The notes under the pieces are model-generated. The model made no database searches, was not told where the DNA came from, and worked only from the letters and a program-made list of their open reading frames with translations. 64,000 nucleotides of DNA from JACDHG01 sp963815295 (GTDB lineage: Bacteria; Actinomycetota; Actinomycetes; Propionibacteriales; Nocardioidaceae), in the NCBI GenBank assembly GCA_963815295.1, contig CAWFFZ010000001.1, positions 372,001 through 436,000 of the forward strand. The letters run 5' to 3'. The translations under genes and the position numbers were made by a program. Within the stretch, counting starts at the first letter, position 1. Every line of letters begins with the position of its first letter. Below are positions 32,420-41,024 of the stretch, one piece after another.

Positions 32420-34000
32420 CTACGCCACTGTCACTGACACCGTGTGCCAGCCAGTGGCCCCATTGGGTCGAGGCGCGACCCGCTGGGACGTTTGTGTGTC
32501 GCCGGATTTGTCGGTGGCGCGAACCTTGATGGAGTGGAGACCGGGGTCGGCCTCCCACTCGTAGACCCACTGCCGCCAGGTGTCGACGCTGTCTTCCTTC
32601 GGCAGCCGGGCTTGCTGCCATTCGCCGTCGTCGATCTGGACCTCGACCTGTTGGATGCCCTTGTTGGTGGCCCAGGCGACACCGGCGACGGCGACCTTGC
32701 CGGCCGACACCTTGGCGAACGACTTGGGTACGTCGATCCGGCTGAACGTCTTCATCGGCGCCTGCTCGTCGTAGTCGCGCTCGGTCCAGTAGGCGTTGAA
32801 GTCCTCGAACCGGGTGACCTCAATCTCGGTGATCCACTTCGTCGCCGAGACGTAGCCGTAGAGGCCGGGGACCACGAGTCGCGCGGGGAAGCCATGTTGT
32901 AGGGGCAGCGGCTCACCGTTCATGCCGATCGCCAGGAGCGCCTCGCGGTCGTCGGTCAGCGCCTCGAGCGGCGTACCGATCGTCATGCCGTCCACGCTTG
33001 TCGACTTCACCGCGTCTGCGTCGGGCGAGACACCTGCCTGCTTGAGTAGGTCGGAGACTCGGACGCCCAGCCAGGACGCGTTTCCGGCGTAGTGGCCGCC
33101 GACCTCGTTGGACACGCAGGCGAGCGTGATGCGTCGCTCGACGAGCGGCATCGCCAGGATGTCCTCGAAGGTGAACTCGAGCTCTTCGTCGACCATGCCG
33201 GTGATCTTGAGCGTCCATTCGGAGGCGTCGACTTGCGGCACGGACAGTGCCGTATCGACTCGGTAGAACTCGCTGTTGTCGGTGATGTACGGCGTGAGGC
33301 CCTTGACGTCGAGGCTGAACGCCGATTGGAGCGGGGCGGCCTTGTCGGCGGCCGCGGGCAGCCGGATCGAGTCACGCGACCGCGCACCGGCGCCGGCGAC
33401 GACGCGCGCGGAACCGATGCCCACCGTCGCGATTGCACCAGTGGCGAGGGTGGCAACCAGGAACGCGCGTCGGTCGAATCCGGGTGGGGCTGAGTTCTCG
33501 GTGGGCTTGTCGCCGGCGCCGGGGATGATCCCGGCGAGTCCGAGGCCGAGGACGTGGACGAACCAAGCCAGGGCGGCCACGCTGACGACGAGCGCCACGA
33601 TTGCGGGAAGGACCTTGAGGAATGGGCCGACGAGTGTCGTGGGGTCGACGATCGCGGCGGCCAGGCCGACGAGGCCAAGCAGTGTGGTGATGCCGAGCGC
33701 CAGCCGTGGGCTTTTCAGCGCGATCACGCCGGTCACCGCGGCGAGCACGCCTAGGGCCGTGAAGATGCCGGTGAGCAGGAGGATCTTGTCGTTCTCACCG
33801 AAAGTGCGGATCGCCCAGTCCTTCACGGCGCCGGGAGTCGCGTCGATGACGCGGCCCCCGACAGCCGTGATGGGCGTGGGTGAACCACCGGCAAGGACCG
33901 ACACGAGGAACGCCGCACCCACCCCCGCGGCAGCGGAAAGGAGGCCTGCTGCTGCACCGAGGACTACGCGAGTACGCCGATTGGTGGTCACACCATGCAT
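32420..34000 (-). CDS. Membrane molybdopterin-dependent oxidoreductase (sulfite-oxidase fold)
   Basis: A 526-residue protein. Four hydrophobic segments occupy about residues 10-165. A Moco domain follows, with the cofactor-ligating Cys in ITLACVSNEVGG, NASWLGVRVSDLLKQAGV, HGFPARLVVPGLYGYVSATK and an Ig-like dimerisation domain at the C-terminus (AGVAWATNKGIQQVEVQIDD). The membrane part places the catalytic domain outside. Substrates of such actinobacterial enzymes are mostly unknown; protein methionine sulfoxide or sulfite are options. The start may be the ATG at 34000 or a GTG at 33991. It is followed after 76 bp by the fasciclin gene on the same strand. Confidence 0.9.
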   Translation of the reverse strand: MHGVTTNRRTRVVLGAAAGLLSAAAGVGAAFLVSVLAGGSPTPITAVGGRVIDATPGAVKDWAIRTFGENDKILLLTGIFTALGVLAAVTGVIALKSPRLALGITTLLGLVGLAAAIVDPTTLVGPFLKVLPAIVALVVSVAALAWFVHVLGLGLAGIIPGAGDKPTENSAPPGFDRRAFLVATLATGAIATVGIGSARVVAGAGARSRDSIRLPAAADKAAPLQSAFSLDVKGLTPYITDNSEFYRVDTALSVPQVDASEWTLKITGMVDEELEFTFEDILAMPLVERRITLACVSNEVGGHYAGNASWLGVRVSDLLKQAGVSPDADAVKSTSVDGMTIGTPLEALTDDREALLAIGMNGEPLPLQHGFPARLVVPGLYGYVSATKWITEIEVTRFEDFNAYWTERDYDEQAPMKTFSRIDVPKSFAKVSAGKVAVAGVAWATNKGIQQVEVQIDDGEWQQARLPKEDSVDTWRQWVYEWEADPGLHSIKVRATDKSGDTQTSQRVAPRPNGATGWHTVSVTVA

Positions 34001-34061
34001 TCGGCGCCGGCCGCGGATCGGATTGGATCTTCTTTGGAACTTGTGAGCCGGAAGCGTTGGA

Positions 34062-34126
34062 CTCGACAGGCTCGACCAGCACACCCTTCCGGCCGTCGAG
34101 CTCGTCGAGACCCGACAAGTTCGACC
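34062..34126. repeat. CTCGAC-type dispersed repeat
   Basis: CTCGACAGGCTCGACC (34062-34077) and GTCGAGCTCGTCGAG... (34095-34126) lie between the molybdoenzyme start and the ogt stop and can fold into overlapping hairpins. Same family as copies at 35341, 40917 and 41846. Confidence 0.5.
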
Positions 34127-34147
34127 GGCGAGGTGCGGTCGCCAGGG

Positions 34148-34747
34148 TCAGGCGGCTCCCTCGAGCGTGAGGAGGGCGCGCTTGGCCTCGACCCCGCCGG
34201 CGTACTGCCCGAGTGATCCGTCACTGCGCACGACCCGGTGACAGCCGATCACGAGTGGGAGCGGGTTCTTGGCGCACGCAGTGCCGACGGCACGTCCTGC
34301 TGAAGGGCTACCCGCTGCCGTGGCCAATGCGCCGTAGCTCGCGGTGGAGCCGTAGCCGACGTCTCGGAGGTGGTCGAGGACAGTACGTCGGAACCCGTGC
34401 GCCAACTGCAAGTCGAGTGGGAGGTCGAACGCACGGCGCTTGCCGGCGAAGTACTCATCGAGTTCGTGGGCAACGGCGTCGAGCCGGGCGGGAGCACGAA
34501 GGACGCGTGGGCTGACCTCGACTGCGAGCGAGGCGAGCACAGCGTCGTGGTCCTGGACGGCGTAGGCGACCCGGACAAGTCCTCGCTCGGTCGCCGCCAG
34601 CAGCAGCGAACCAACGGGGCTGTCGATGGTGCGGTAGGCGACATCGAGCAGTCCAGCCTGGTCGGCTGAAGTGGCGAGGCGGGTGCGAAGCCGGGTCATC
34701 GCACTGTCGTCGGGGGCGGTCAGGACGGTGATGGGGTCGATGCTCAT
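34148..34747 (-). CDS. ogt: Methylated-DNA--protein-cysteine methyltransferase
   Basis: A 199-residue suicide repair protein with an N-terminal domain and a C-terminal DNA-binding domain: FRRTVLDHLRDVGYGSTASY, then the active-site Cys (about 169) in LVIGCHRVVRSDGSLGQYAG. The usual PCHR motif reads GCHR here, a variant that keeps the acceptor Cys and the following His and Arg. It removes alkyl groups from O6-alkylguanine. Its start overlaps the stop of the ECF sigma gene (ATGA). Confidence 0.92.
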   Translation of the reverse strand: MSIDPITVLTAPDDSAMTRLRTRLATSADQAGLLDVAYRTIDSPVGSLLLAATERGLVRVAYAVQDHDAVLASLAVEVSPRVLRAPARLDAVAHELDEYFAGKRRAFDLPLDLQLAHGFRRTVLDHLRDVGYGSTASYGALATAAGSPSAGRAVGTACAKNPLPLVIGCHRVVRSDGSLGQYAGGVEAKRALLTLEGAA

Positions 34748-35235
34748 GCGGGTGTCTCCTTCAGGAAGGTCGCGCGGAGGCGGGCGATGCCGTCGGCGGC
34801 GCTGCGCCGGGCAGCGGCTTCGCTGGTGCCGAGTAGTTGGCCGACCTCGGCGTAGGGCAGGTCGGCGAGGTAGTGGTACGCGACTGCGCCGCGCTGCTTG
34901 GGCGGGAGCGCCTTGACGGAGTCCCACAGTTCTTGGTCGGTCTCGGTCGGCAAACCCAGGTTGGTTGGCCGCTCGGGAAGCGACTCGACGGGTAAGGGCG
35001 CCCGGGCTGCTGCTCGGTGCCGGTCGATCGCCTTGCGATGGGCGATCGTGACGAGCCAGGCGCGCACGTTGCTGCCTGGCGTCAGTCGGGGGTAGGCCTT
35101 GAGCGCGGCCAGGAACGTCTCCGACCACGCGTCGTCGGCGTCGGCCGGTCCAAGGATGGCGCGGCAGACGCGCAGGACCGCGGGGCCGTGCTCATCGACG
35201 ACCTGGTCGAACGGCTGGGCTGGCTGCTCTGTCAC
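34744..35235 (-). CDS. ECF-type sigma factor coupled to ogt
   Basis: A 163-residue sigma-70 family protein: FDQVVDEHGPAVLRVCRAIL, DDAWSETFLAALKAYPRL, RAWLVTIAHRKAIDRHRA in region 2 and LPPKQRGAVAYHYLADLPYA, VGQLLGTSEAAARRSAADGI in region 4. The GTG at 35235 lies behind AAGGTG; another GTG is two codons upstream. No anti-sigma gene is adjacent. Overlap with ogt suggests that the pair is made together, possibly as a response to alkylation. Confidence 0.88.
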   Translation of the reverse strand: MTEQPAQPFDQVVDEHGPAVLRVCRAILGPADADDAWSETFLAALKAYPRLTPGSNVRAWLVTIAHRKAIDRHRAAARAPLPVESLPERPTNLGLPTETDQELWDSVKALPPKQRGAVAYHYLADLPYAEVGQLLGTSEAAARRSAADGIARLRATFLKETPA

Positions 35236-35340
35236 TCTCACACCTTGTTAACGCGCACGGAGCCCCTCGCGTGAGGTCCAAGTGCGTTACAGCATGCTGC
35301 ATCCGCTGGTCGAGCCCCGTCGAGACCACGTGGTTTCGCT

Positions 35341-35383
35341 GGTCGAGCTTGTAGAGACCTCCGGGGTCTCGAAAGGCTCGACC
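35341..35383. terminator. CTCGAC-type hairpin at the 3' end of bpa
   Basis: The 19-nt arms GGTCGAGCTTGTAGAGACC (35341-35359) and 35365-35383 pair at 14 of 19 positions around a 5-nt loop. The hairpin is 11 bp downstream of the bpa stop and belongs to the CTCGAC repeat family, so it may serve as terminator. Confidence 0.5.
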
Positions 35384-35393
35384 GCCGGCTAGG

Positions 35394-35981
35394 TCAGAGG
35401 TACATGCCGTTGCCGTGCTCGCCCTCGTCGGGGCGAGCAGCAGGCATCCCGGGAACGCCAGGCCCGGCCGGGCCGGGCATCGAACCCGGTGGGAGCGCCT
35501 TGCGCATCTGCTCGAGCTGGGCGCGGGCTGCCATCTGCTGTGCATAGATCGCGGTCTGGATGCCGTGGAACAGCCCTTCGAGCCAGCCGACGAGCTGGGC
35601 CTGCGCGATCCGAAGCTCGGAGTCGCTGGGCGTCTCCTCGGTGAACGGCAGGCTGAGTCGCTCGAGCTCCTCGACGAGCTCGGGAGCCAGACCCTGCTCG
35701 AGCTCCTTGATCGACGCCTTGTGGATCTCACGCAGCCGGTTACGGCTGGCGTCGTCGAGCGGTGCCGACTTCACCTCGTCGAGCAGCTGCCGGATCATGC
35801 TGCCGATCCGCATCACCTTCGCCGGCTGCTCGACCAGGTCTGTGAGCGGGCGGCCACCGCCCTCGTCGTCCTCGTCGCCGCCGCCTACGCCCATGCTGTT
35901 GGGGCCGACGATGACCACACGGGGGTCCTCGGCGCTCTGGCCGTCAGGTTTGCTGTCTGCGGAGTTGCTCTCTGCGGGCAT
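35394..35981 (-). CDS. bpa: Bacterial proteasome activator Bpa (PafE)
   Basis: A 195-residue protein with an acidic, Gly-rich N-terminus, a helical core (KVMRIGSMIRQLLDEVKSAP, LREIHKASIKELEQGL, RIAQAQLVGWLEGLFHGIQT) and the C-terminal tail GNGMYL. Mycobacterial Bpa forms a dodecameric ring whose C-terminal GQYL motif opens the 20S proteasome gate without ATP; GMYL is the counterpart here, with Gln replaced by Met. Presence implies that the organism has a 20S proteasome. The quinone oxidoreductase next to it is also near bpa in mycobacteria. Confidence 0.93.
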   Translation of the reverse strand: MPAESNSADSKPDGQSAEDPRVVIVGPNSMGVGGGDEDDEGGGRPLTDLVEQPAKVMRIGSMIRQLLDEVKSAPLDDASRNRLREIHKASIKELEQGLAPELVEELERLSLPFTEETPSDSELRIAQAQLVGWLEGLFHGIQTAIYAQQMAARAQLEQMRKALPPGSMPGPAGPGVPGMPAARPDEGEHGNGMYL

Positions 35982-35985
35982 GTAT

Positions 35986-36966
35986 TCAGCGTACGGGGGC
36001 GATCACGGCCTTGCCGATGTGGCTGCTGCCCTCGACGAGCTCATGCGCACGGCGTACGTCGGAGAGCGCGATCGTGGTGTGGACGATCGGGCGAACCTCT
36101 CCCGCTGCGATGAGCGGCCAGACATGCTCCTCGACGCTCGCCATGATGGCGGCCTTCTCCTCGACGGGTCGCGAGCGCAGCTCGGTGGCGATCACTGCCC
36201 CCCGCTTGCGGCGCAGCGCGAGGAGGTCGATCTCGCCTTTAGCCCCGCCCTGCAGGCCGATCACGACGAGGCGGCCCTCGGTCGCGAGGAGGTCGACGTT
36301 GCGGCCGAGGTATGGGGCGCCCATGTTGTCGAGGATCACGTCAGCTCCGGACTCGTCCAGCCGACGTACCTCCTCGACGAAGTCCTGCTCGCGGTAGTTG
36401 ACGGCGAGGTCTGCGCCGAGCTCGCTACAGCGCGCCGCCTTCTCGGCCGAGCCCACGGTCGTGGCCACCCTCGCCCCGAGTGCGTGGGCGAGCTGGATGG
36501 CCATGGTGCCGATCCCGCTGCCACCGCCGTGGACCAGGAAGACATCGCCGGGTTGGAGGGCGGCGATCATGAAGACGTTCGACCACACCGTGCACACGGC
36601 CTCCGGAAGGGCGGCCGCCTGGACGAAGTCGAGACCTGCGGGGATAGGCAGGACCTGGCCCGCGCTAACTGCGACTCGGTCGGCATACCCTCCGCCGGTG
36701 AGCAGGGCACACACCCGGTCGCCGACCCGCCAACGCTCGACCCCGTCGCCGAGGGACTCGATCGTGCCCGCGCACTCGAGCCCGAGGACCTCGGACTCTC
36801 CGGGGGGCGGCGAGTAGAACCCCTGGCGTTGGCGGAGGTCGGTGTGGTTGACGGCCGAGGCCTGGATCGCGATCACGACCTGTCCGGGAGCCGCGACCGG
36901 GTCGGGAAAGTCACGCACCTCGAGGACCTCAGGGCCACCGGCCTCACGGCACACCACGCCACGCAT
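35986..36966 (-). CDS. NAD(P)H-quinone oxidoreductase, zeta-crystallin/PIG3 type
   Basis: A 326-residue zinc-independent MDR protein. The N-terminal GroES-like domain has GPEVLEVRDFPDPVAAPGQV, SAVNHTDLRQRQGFY and GLECAGTIESLGDGV. The Rossmann part has LVHGGGSGIGTMAIQLAHAL and VNYREQDFVEEV. The end HELVEGSSHIGKAVI is typical of the PIG3 group. It reduces quinones with NADPH. It lies 5 bp upstream of bpa, so the two probably share a transcript. Confidence 0.9.
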   Translation of the reverse strand: MRGVVCREAGGPEVLEVRDFPDPVAAPGQVVIAIQASAVNHTDLRQRQGFYSPPPGESEVLGLECAGTIESLGDGVERWRVGDRVCALLTGGGYADRVAVSAGQVLPIPAGLDFVQAAALPEAVCTVWSNVFMIAALQPGDVFLVHGGGSGIGTMAIQLAHALGARVATTVGSAEKAARCSELGADLAVNYREQDFVEEVRRLDESGADVILDNMGAPYLGRNVDLLATEGRLVVIGLQGGAKGEIDLLALRRKRGAVIATELRSRPVEEKAAIMASVEEHVWPLIAAGEVRPIVHTTIALSDVRRAHELVEGSSHIGKAVIAPVR

Positions 36967-37062
36967 GGGCTCACCGTAACCATCGCCGCTGGTGTTCGTC
37001 TGCCGACGTATGTCGAAAGGCGATGGCGACCACTCACGCAGCACTGCGCCTAGGCTGCGGCG

Positions 37063-37692
37063 ATGGGCTGGTTGGATCTGTTGGGGTGGGCGGGCTCTGC
37101 CCTGCTCATCTACTCGCTGATGCAGGCGCGGGTGCTGCGATTCCGGGTGTTGAACCTGGTGGCATGCATCGTGCTGGTCGTGTTCAACGCCGTGCTCGGC
37201 ATCTGGCCCATGGTGGCCATGAACGTCGCCCTCACGGCCATCAACCTCTGGTTCATCCGCAAATTGCTCGCCGAGCGCCACGACCCGCGCGCCTATCAGG
37301 TGCTGGAGGTCGGGCTTGGCGACGCCTACCTTCGCCACGTGCTCGGCCACCACCGCGACGACATCCGACGTTTCTTCCCCGACTTCGACCCCGATGCTCC
37401 GGCACCTGGGCGAACCGCGTTCCTGGTGGAGCACGGCACCGAGACCGTCGGCGTTGTGCTCGTCCGCGACTCCGGCAACGGTGTGGCTGAGGTCGAGCTC
37501 GACTACGTCACGCAGCGCTTCCGCGACTTCTCACCCGGCGAGTTCGTTTACCAGCGCAGCACGCTGTTTCGTGACCACGGCTTCCACTCGGTCGTGGCTC
37601 CGCAAGGCATGGTGTCGCCCTACTACGACCGGATCGGATTCCGACGTGAGGGATCGACGTACCGGCTCGACGTCGATTCGACGCCGTCATGA
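37063..37692 (+). CDS. Membrane protein with C-terminal GNAT-like acetyltransferase domain
   Basis: A 209-residue two-part protein. The first about 70 residues hold three hydrophobic helices (WLDLLGWAGSALLIYSLMQA, VLNLVACIVLVVFNAVLGIW, AMNVALTAINLWFI) resembling the YgjV/CBU_0592 membrane domain. The remainder (about 75-205) resembles a GNAT fold, with TAFLVEHGTETVGVVLVRD, EVELDYVTQRFRDFSPGEFV and a C-terminal APQGMVSPYYDRIGFRRE (the YYxxxGF signature). The acetyl acceptor is unknown. It is divergent from the quinone oxidoreductase. Confidence 0.72.
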   Translation: MGWLDLLGWAGSALLIYSLMQARVLRFRVLNLVACIVLVVFNAVLGIWPMVAMNVALTAINLWFIRKLLAERHDPRAYQVLEVGLGDAYLRHVLGHHRDDIRRFFPDFDPDAPAPGRTAFLVEHGTETVGVVLVRDSGNGVAEVELDYVTQRFRDFSPGEFVYQRSTLFRDHGFHSVVAPQGMVSPYYDRIGFRREGSTYRLDVDSTPS

Positions 37693-37699
37693 GGTCGTG

Positions 37700-37933
37700 T
37701 CACTCCCTGCCGGCAGCGAGCTCGGCCGCGATGTCGATGCAGTCGGCAATATCCTCGGTCGAACCGCCGCGCATCCCAGCCGCATAGCCGACCAGGAACG
37801 TCGTCAGCGGTGCCGCCGGACGCTCAACCTGATGGGCCACGTCGCGCGCCAGGTCGAGGATGGGGTCGGCGTCGACTTCGAGGTCGAGTCCGAGCGCGTC
37901 GCTCAGCTGCTCTGCCCAGCTCGTCAGGCTCAT
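37700..37933 (-). CDS. DUF6457 family protein
   Basis: A 77-residue acidic helical protein (MSLTSWAEQLSDALGLDLEV, LTTFLVGYAAGM). This small family regularly accompanies mobA in actinobacteria, and the ATGA overlap with the mobA stop supports a role in molybdenum-cofactor maturation. No enzymatic motif is visible. Confidence 0.78.
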   Translation of the reverse strand: MSLTSWAEQLSDALGLDLEVDADPILDLARDVAHQVERPAAPLTTFLVGYAAGMRGGSTEDIADCIDIAAELAAGRE

Positions 37934-38514
37934 GCTTCCTCCAGCAGTTCACGGGACCGCGCCACATCGACCCATGTGTCGCAGTCGAGGCTCGTCTCAG
38001 AATCGGCCTCGATCTCCGCCAGCGTCAAGGACTTCGTCAAGGCTCGCATCGATGCGCCGGTCACGTCGCCGAGACTCGAGGCCGACCCGCGCAGGCTCTC
38101 GGCCCGGTAGATGGCGGCGAGCGGCTGACGGCGACCACTCTCGTCGACGTACGTCGCTCCGTCTTGATCGGCGTCGGCGGCCACCGCAACCACATCGACC
38201 AGCAGCCGCACCCGGGTCGTCGTCATGAACGGCATGTCGCAGGCGAGCACCACGACCCACTCGCGGGTCACCTGCTCGAGCCCGGCGACGACCGCCGCCG
38301 CCGGCCCACTACCGGGAGGGTTCTCGGTGACGTTGACGACGTCGTGCGGGAGTGGTCGTGGCGGGCCGACGACCACAATGCGATCGGCTTCACCGACTGC
38401 ATCGAGGGCGCGTTCGAGCAGCGTCTGCGACCCGACCGCGATCGCTGCCTTGTCGACACCGCCGAGCCGTCGACCGCCACCACCGGCAAGGAGGATCGCG
38501 TCATACCCGCCCAT
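37930..38514 (-). CDS. mobA: Molybdenum cofactor guanylyltransferase-like protein
   Basis: A 194-residue nucleotidyltransferase. The N-terminal nucleotide-binding signature is DAILLAGGGGRRLGGVDKAA; ENPPGSGPAAAVVAGLE and VVVLACDMPFM follow. It would attach GMP to molybdopterin, a step needed by bis-MGD enzymes. The sulfite-oxidase-type molybdoenzyme in this window uses plain Moco, so its client lies elsewhere. ATG at 38514. It is divergent from the amidohydrolase, with only 31 bp shared between the starts. Confidence 0.85.
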   Translation of the reverse strand: MGGYDAILLAGGGGRRLGGVDKAAIAVGSQTLLERALDAVGEADRIVVVGPPRPLPHDVVNVTENPPGSGPAAAVVAGLEQVTREWVVVLACDMPFMTTTRVRLLVDVVAVAADADQDGATYVDESGRRQPLAAIYRAESLRGSASSLGDVTGASMRALTKSLTLAEIEADSETSLDCDTWVDVARSRELLEEA

Positions 38515-38545
38515 CTCCCCATCCTCGCACTGGCACACTGGGCGC

Positions 38546-39334
38546 GTGCGCATCGCGTTGGTCCAGTTCGCTGCCACCACGGACGTGGAGGGCAATCTCG
38601 ACACAATCAGCCGGCACGTCAAGACGGCCGCGGCTGCCGGCGCCGACCTGGTCGTCGTACCCGAGGCGTCGATGCACGATTTCGGGGAGCCAGACCTGCC
38701 GCTTGGCCCGGTCGCCCAGCCGCGGGACGGTGCCTTCGGTGCCGCCGTGGCGGACCTGGCACGCGAGCACGACCTGATGCTCATCGCCGGCATGTTCGAG
38801 CGGTCCGACGACCATGCTCGGCCGTTCAACACCCTCGTCGTCGCGGACCGGACGGGCCGGCACACGCACCACTACCGCAAGGTGCATCTCTACGACTCGT
38901 TCGGCTACCGCGAGTCCGACCGGCTGACTGCCGGTGAGCTCACCACCGTGACATTGCCGGTCGGCGACCTGACCCTCGGGCTGATGACCTGTTACGACCT
39001 GAGGTTCCCCGAGTTCGGCCGGGCTCTCGTGTCGGCCGGCGCCGACGTCCTCGTGGTTCCTGCCGCGTGGGTCCGCGGGCCGCTGAAGGAAGACCACTGG
39101 TCGACGCTGCTCCGCGCCCGGGCCATCGAGAACACCGCGTACGTCGTCGGGGCCGGTCAAACCGGCCGCACCTACGTCGGTTGTAGTGCGGTCATCGACC
39201 CCTTGGGTGTGACAGTCGCGAGCGCTGGTGACGAGGAGGGGGTGGTGGTGGCCGATCTGTCCTCGGAGCGGCTAGCCGAGGCACGCCGCCGCAACCCGTC
39301 GCTGGCGAACCGACGCCTCGGCGACGTGCGATAA
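38546..39334 (+). CDS. Nitrilase-superfamily carbon-nitrogen hydrolase
   Basis: A 262-residue single-domain C-N hydrolase with the catalytic Glu in VVVPEASMHDFGEPD, Lys in HHYRKVHLYDSFGYRESD and Cys in LGLMTCYDLRFPEFGRAL. NTAYVVGAGQTG and an N-terminal VRIALVQFAATTDVEGNL complete the fold. The group includes omega-amidases and the glutathione-repair enzyme Nit1; which applies is not evident. The GTG at 38546 begins exactly at the conserved strand. Confidence 0.9.
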   Translation: MRIALVQFAATTDVEGNLDTISRHVKTAAAAGADLVVVPEASMHDFGEPDLPLGPVAQPRDGAFGAAVADLAREHDLMLIAGMFERSDDHARPFNTLVVADRTGRHTHHYRKVHLYDSFGYRESDRLTAGELTTVTLPVGDLTLGLMTCYDLRFPEFGRALVSAGADVLVVPAAWVRGPLKEDHWSTLLRARAIENTAYVVGAGQTGRTYVGCSAVIDPLGVTVASAGDEEGVVVADLSSERLAEARRRNPSLANRRLGDVR

Positions 39335-39418
39335 TCCTGACGTCTTCGGAGCCGCGGCGAGCGCCTCAGCTTCACCGCGCTCACCTGGTCCGTCAGCTCT
39401 AGCAGCGGGGGAATTGGC

Positions 39419-40651
39419 TTGTCCGAGTCGAACCCTGACTCCTCGCGGCCGGGCCGCGGGAAACGGGCTGCGATGAGCGCCCGTGACGCCAAGCGGCGCG
39501 AGCGCCACGCTCGTGATGAGAGCAAGCACTCGCCGGGGGTCCATGCCGTCAAACCGTCGGCGCCGGTGCGTCGACCCGGGCAACAGGCCGTGCCAGCGGT
39601 GCCGTCGCCAACGGCCGCACCGTCTCCGTCAACTACCGCGACAACGCCACCGACTGAGTCGAAGACGCGTGATGCCCGGACGGGCAAGATCCTCGTCTGG
39701 ATCTTGGCGATCCTCTGGCTCGGCTGTGTCGTTGTTGCGGCCGCCCCGCTGGTCGATCAAGACGTGTGGACGCCGACTACGCGCGTTTCGCGAATGGCGG
39801 CCGCTGGTGCGACTTGGGTCGTGGTCGCGATGCTCGCCCGGCGTACCGGCGGGCGAGCGGTGCTCCTCTCGGCCTTTGCGGCGGTCGTGCTCGGCCTCGT
39901 GACGGCCTACCCGGAGGACTGGGCTCTCGCCGGCGCGGCAGTTGCCGCTGCCGGCGTCCATGGTCTGCTGGGCATGTTGATCACGCGTCCTGCTGCCGGG
40001 CTGCGCGCCATGGGTGAGCTCGTCATTTCAGCAGTGGTGGGAGTGGGCGGTGCCGTCGCCGTCTCGGCGTATGACGTCGAGCTGCGGCACTACCGCTTCC
40101 GCCTGCTGGTGCTGCTCCTCGTGTTGATCGCCGCGCTCGTGCTGGCGCACCGGCTCGGGCACGGAATCAGCAGCCTGGGTCGCAGAGGTCTTGTGCTCAT
40201 CTCGGCGGGGGTCGTGCTGTTGCTGGTCTCGGTCGCCTACACCCAGGCAATCATCCACTGGGGCTCGCCGGAGCTGGTCGACTCGCTCGTCGACGCCAAG
40301 GCCTGGCTTCGCGACCACCTCGGCGCCGTACCTCGCCCAATCGAGGCCTTCGTCGGGTTCCCCGCCCTGGTGTGGGGGGTCGCGATCCGCAACCGCCGTC
40401 GCCAGGGCTGGTGGATGTGTGCCTTCGGGGCGCTCGGTGCGGCAGGTGTGGCGACATCGCTGGTGCGGCCGGGAGTCGGCTTCGAGGAGGCGCTGATCGC
40501 CACCGGCTACAACGTCGTCATCGGCGGCTTGTTGGGGCTCCTCATCGTCGCGATCGACCGAGTGATGACCGGTCCCCGGGGCAAACGCGTCCACCAACCC
40601 GACGATCTCCCGCTCCGGCCCGAACCGGCGCGGTTCGATCCACTCCTCTGA
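39419..40651 (+). CDS. Polytopic membrane protein of unknown function
   Basis: A 410-residue protein. A charged, Pro/Ala/Thr-rich N-terminal cytoplasmic region (about residues 1-85) precedes roughly eight hydrophobic segments, such as ILVWILAILWLGCVVVAAAP, LLVLLLVLIAALVLAHRLG and LVLISAGVVLLLVSVAYTQA. It ends in a short Pro/Arg tail. No transporter or enzyme signature is recognised. The TTG at 39419 has GGGGGAA 8 bp upstream; an internal ATG at 39473 is the alternative. It is followed by tRNA-Ser. Confidence 0.7.
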   Translation: MSESNPDSSRPGRGKRAAMSARDAKRRERHARDESKHSPGVHAVKPSAPVRRPGQQAVPAVPSPTAAPSPSTTATTPPTESKTRDARTGKILVWILAILWLGCVVVAAAPLVDQDVWTPTTRVSRMAAAGATWVVVAMLARRTGGRAVLLSAFAAVVLGLVTAYPEDWALAGAAVAAAGVHGLLGMLITRPAAGLRAMGELVISAVVGVGGAVAVSAYDVELRHYRFRLLVLLLVLIAALVLAHRLGHGISSLGRRGLVLISAGVVLLLVSVAYTQAIIHWGSPELVDSLVDAKAWLRDHLGAVPRPIEAFVGFPALVWGVAIRNRRRQGWWMCAFGALGAAGVATSLVRPGVGFEEALIATGYNVVIGGLLGLLIVAIDRVMTGPRGKRVHQPDDLPLRPEPARFDPLL

Positions 40652-40782
40652 GCCGAGCCACGCAGAAGAATCCGACTGAGGCGTTGTCGGGCAGGGTCAG
40701 CGTCGGATCTTCGGCACCAGTGGTGGTTGGGGCAGGCGGGGATGTGAGAATCTGACCGGTGCGGTCGTACGACGGCCGCCCA

Positions 40783-40871
40783 GGAGGGGTGCCGGAGCGG
40801 CCTATCGGAACCGCCTTGAAAGCGGTCGCTGGCAGTGATGTCAGCCGCGGGTTCAAATCCCGCCTCCTCCG
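40783..40871 (+). tRNA. tRNA-Ser (anticodon TGA)
   Basis: An 89-nt class II tRNA with acceptor GGAGGGG/CTCCTCC (one G-T), anticodon loop CTTGAAA (TGA at 40817-40819), long variable arm, T loop TTCAAAT and discriminator G. CCA is not encoded. The trailing sequence CGCCGAGAGCGAG is shared with the second tRNA-Ser at 41716. Confidence 0.95.
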
Positions 40872-40916
40872 CCGAGAGCGAGTGATCGTGCCCGTCCCCC
40901 GACGGGCGAGTTTGCC

Positions 40917-40948
40917 GAGACCTCGATCTCGACAGGCTCGATCACCGG
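40917..40948. repeat. CTCGAC-type repeat after tRNA-Ser(TGA)
   Basis: GAGACCTCGATCTCGACAGG at 40917 and the bases that follow it are repeated almost exactly at 41846-41877 behind the other tRNA-Ser. Partly self-complementary. Confidence 0.6.
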
Positions 40949-41024
40949 TGGTGCATGCTCGACAGCGGTGGTGCCGCTCGATCAGCGGTAGTGCACCCCG
41001 TCCGACTACCCGAGGCAGGCAGCG

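Noticed and set aside
38268..38940. Overlapping minus- and plus-strand frames running through mobA and the amidohydrolase
   Set aside because: Antisense shadows of the two real genes; only the annotated frames show conserved motifs.
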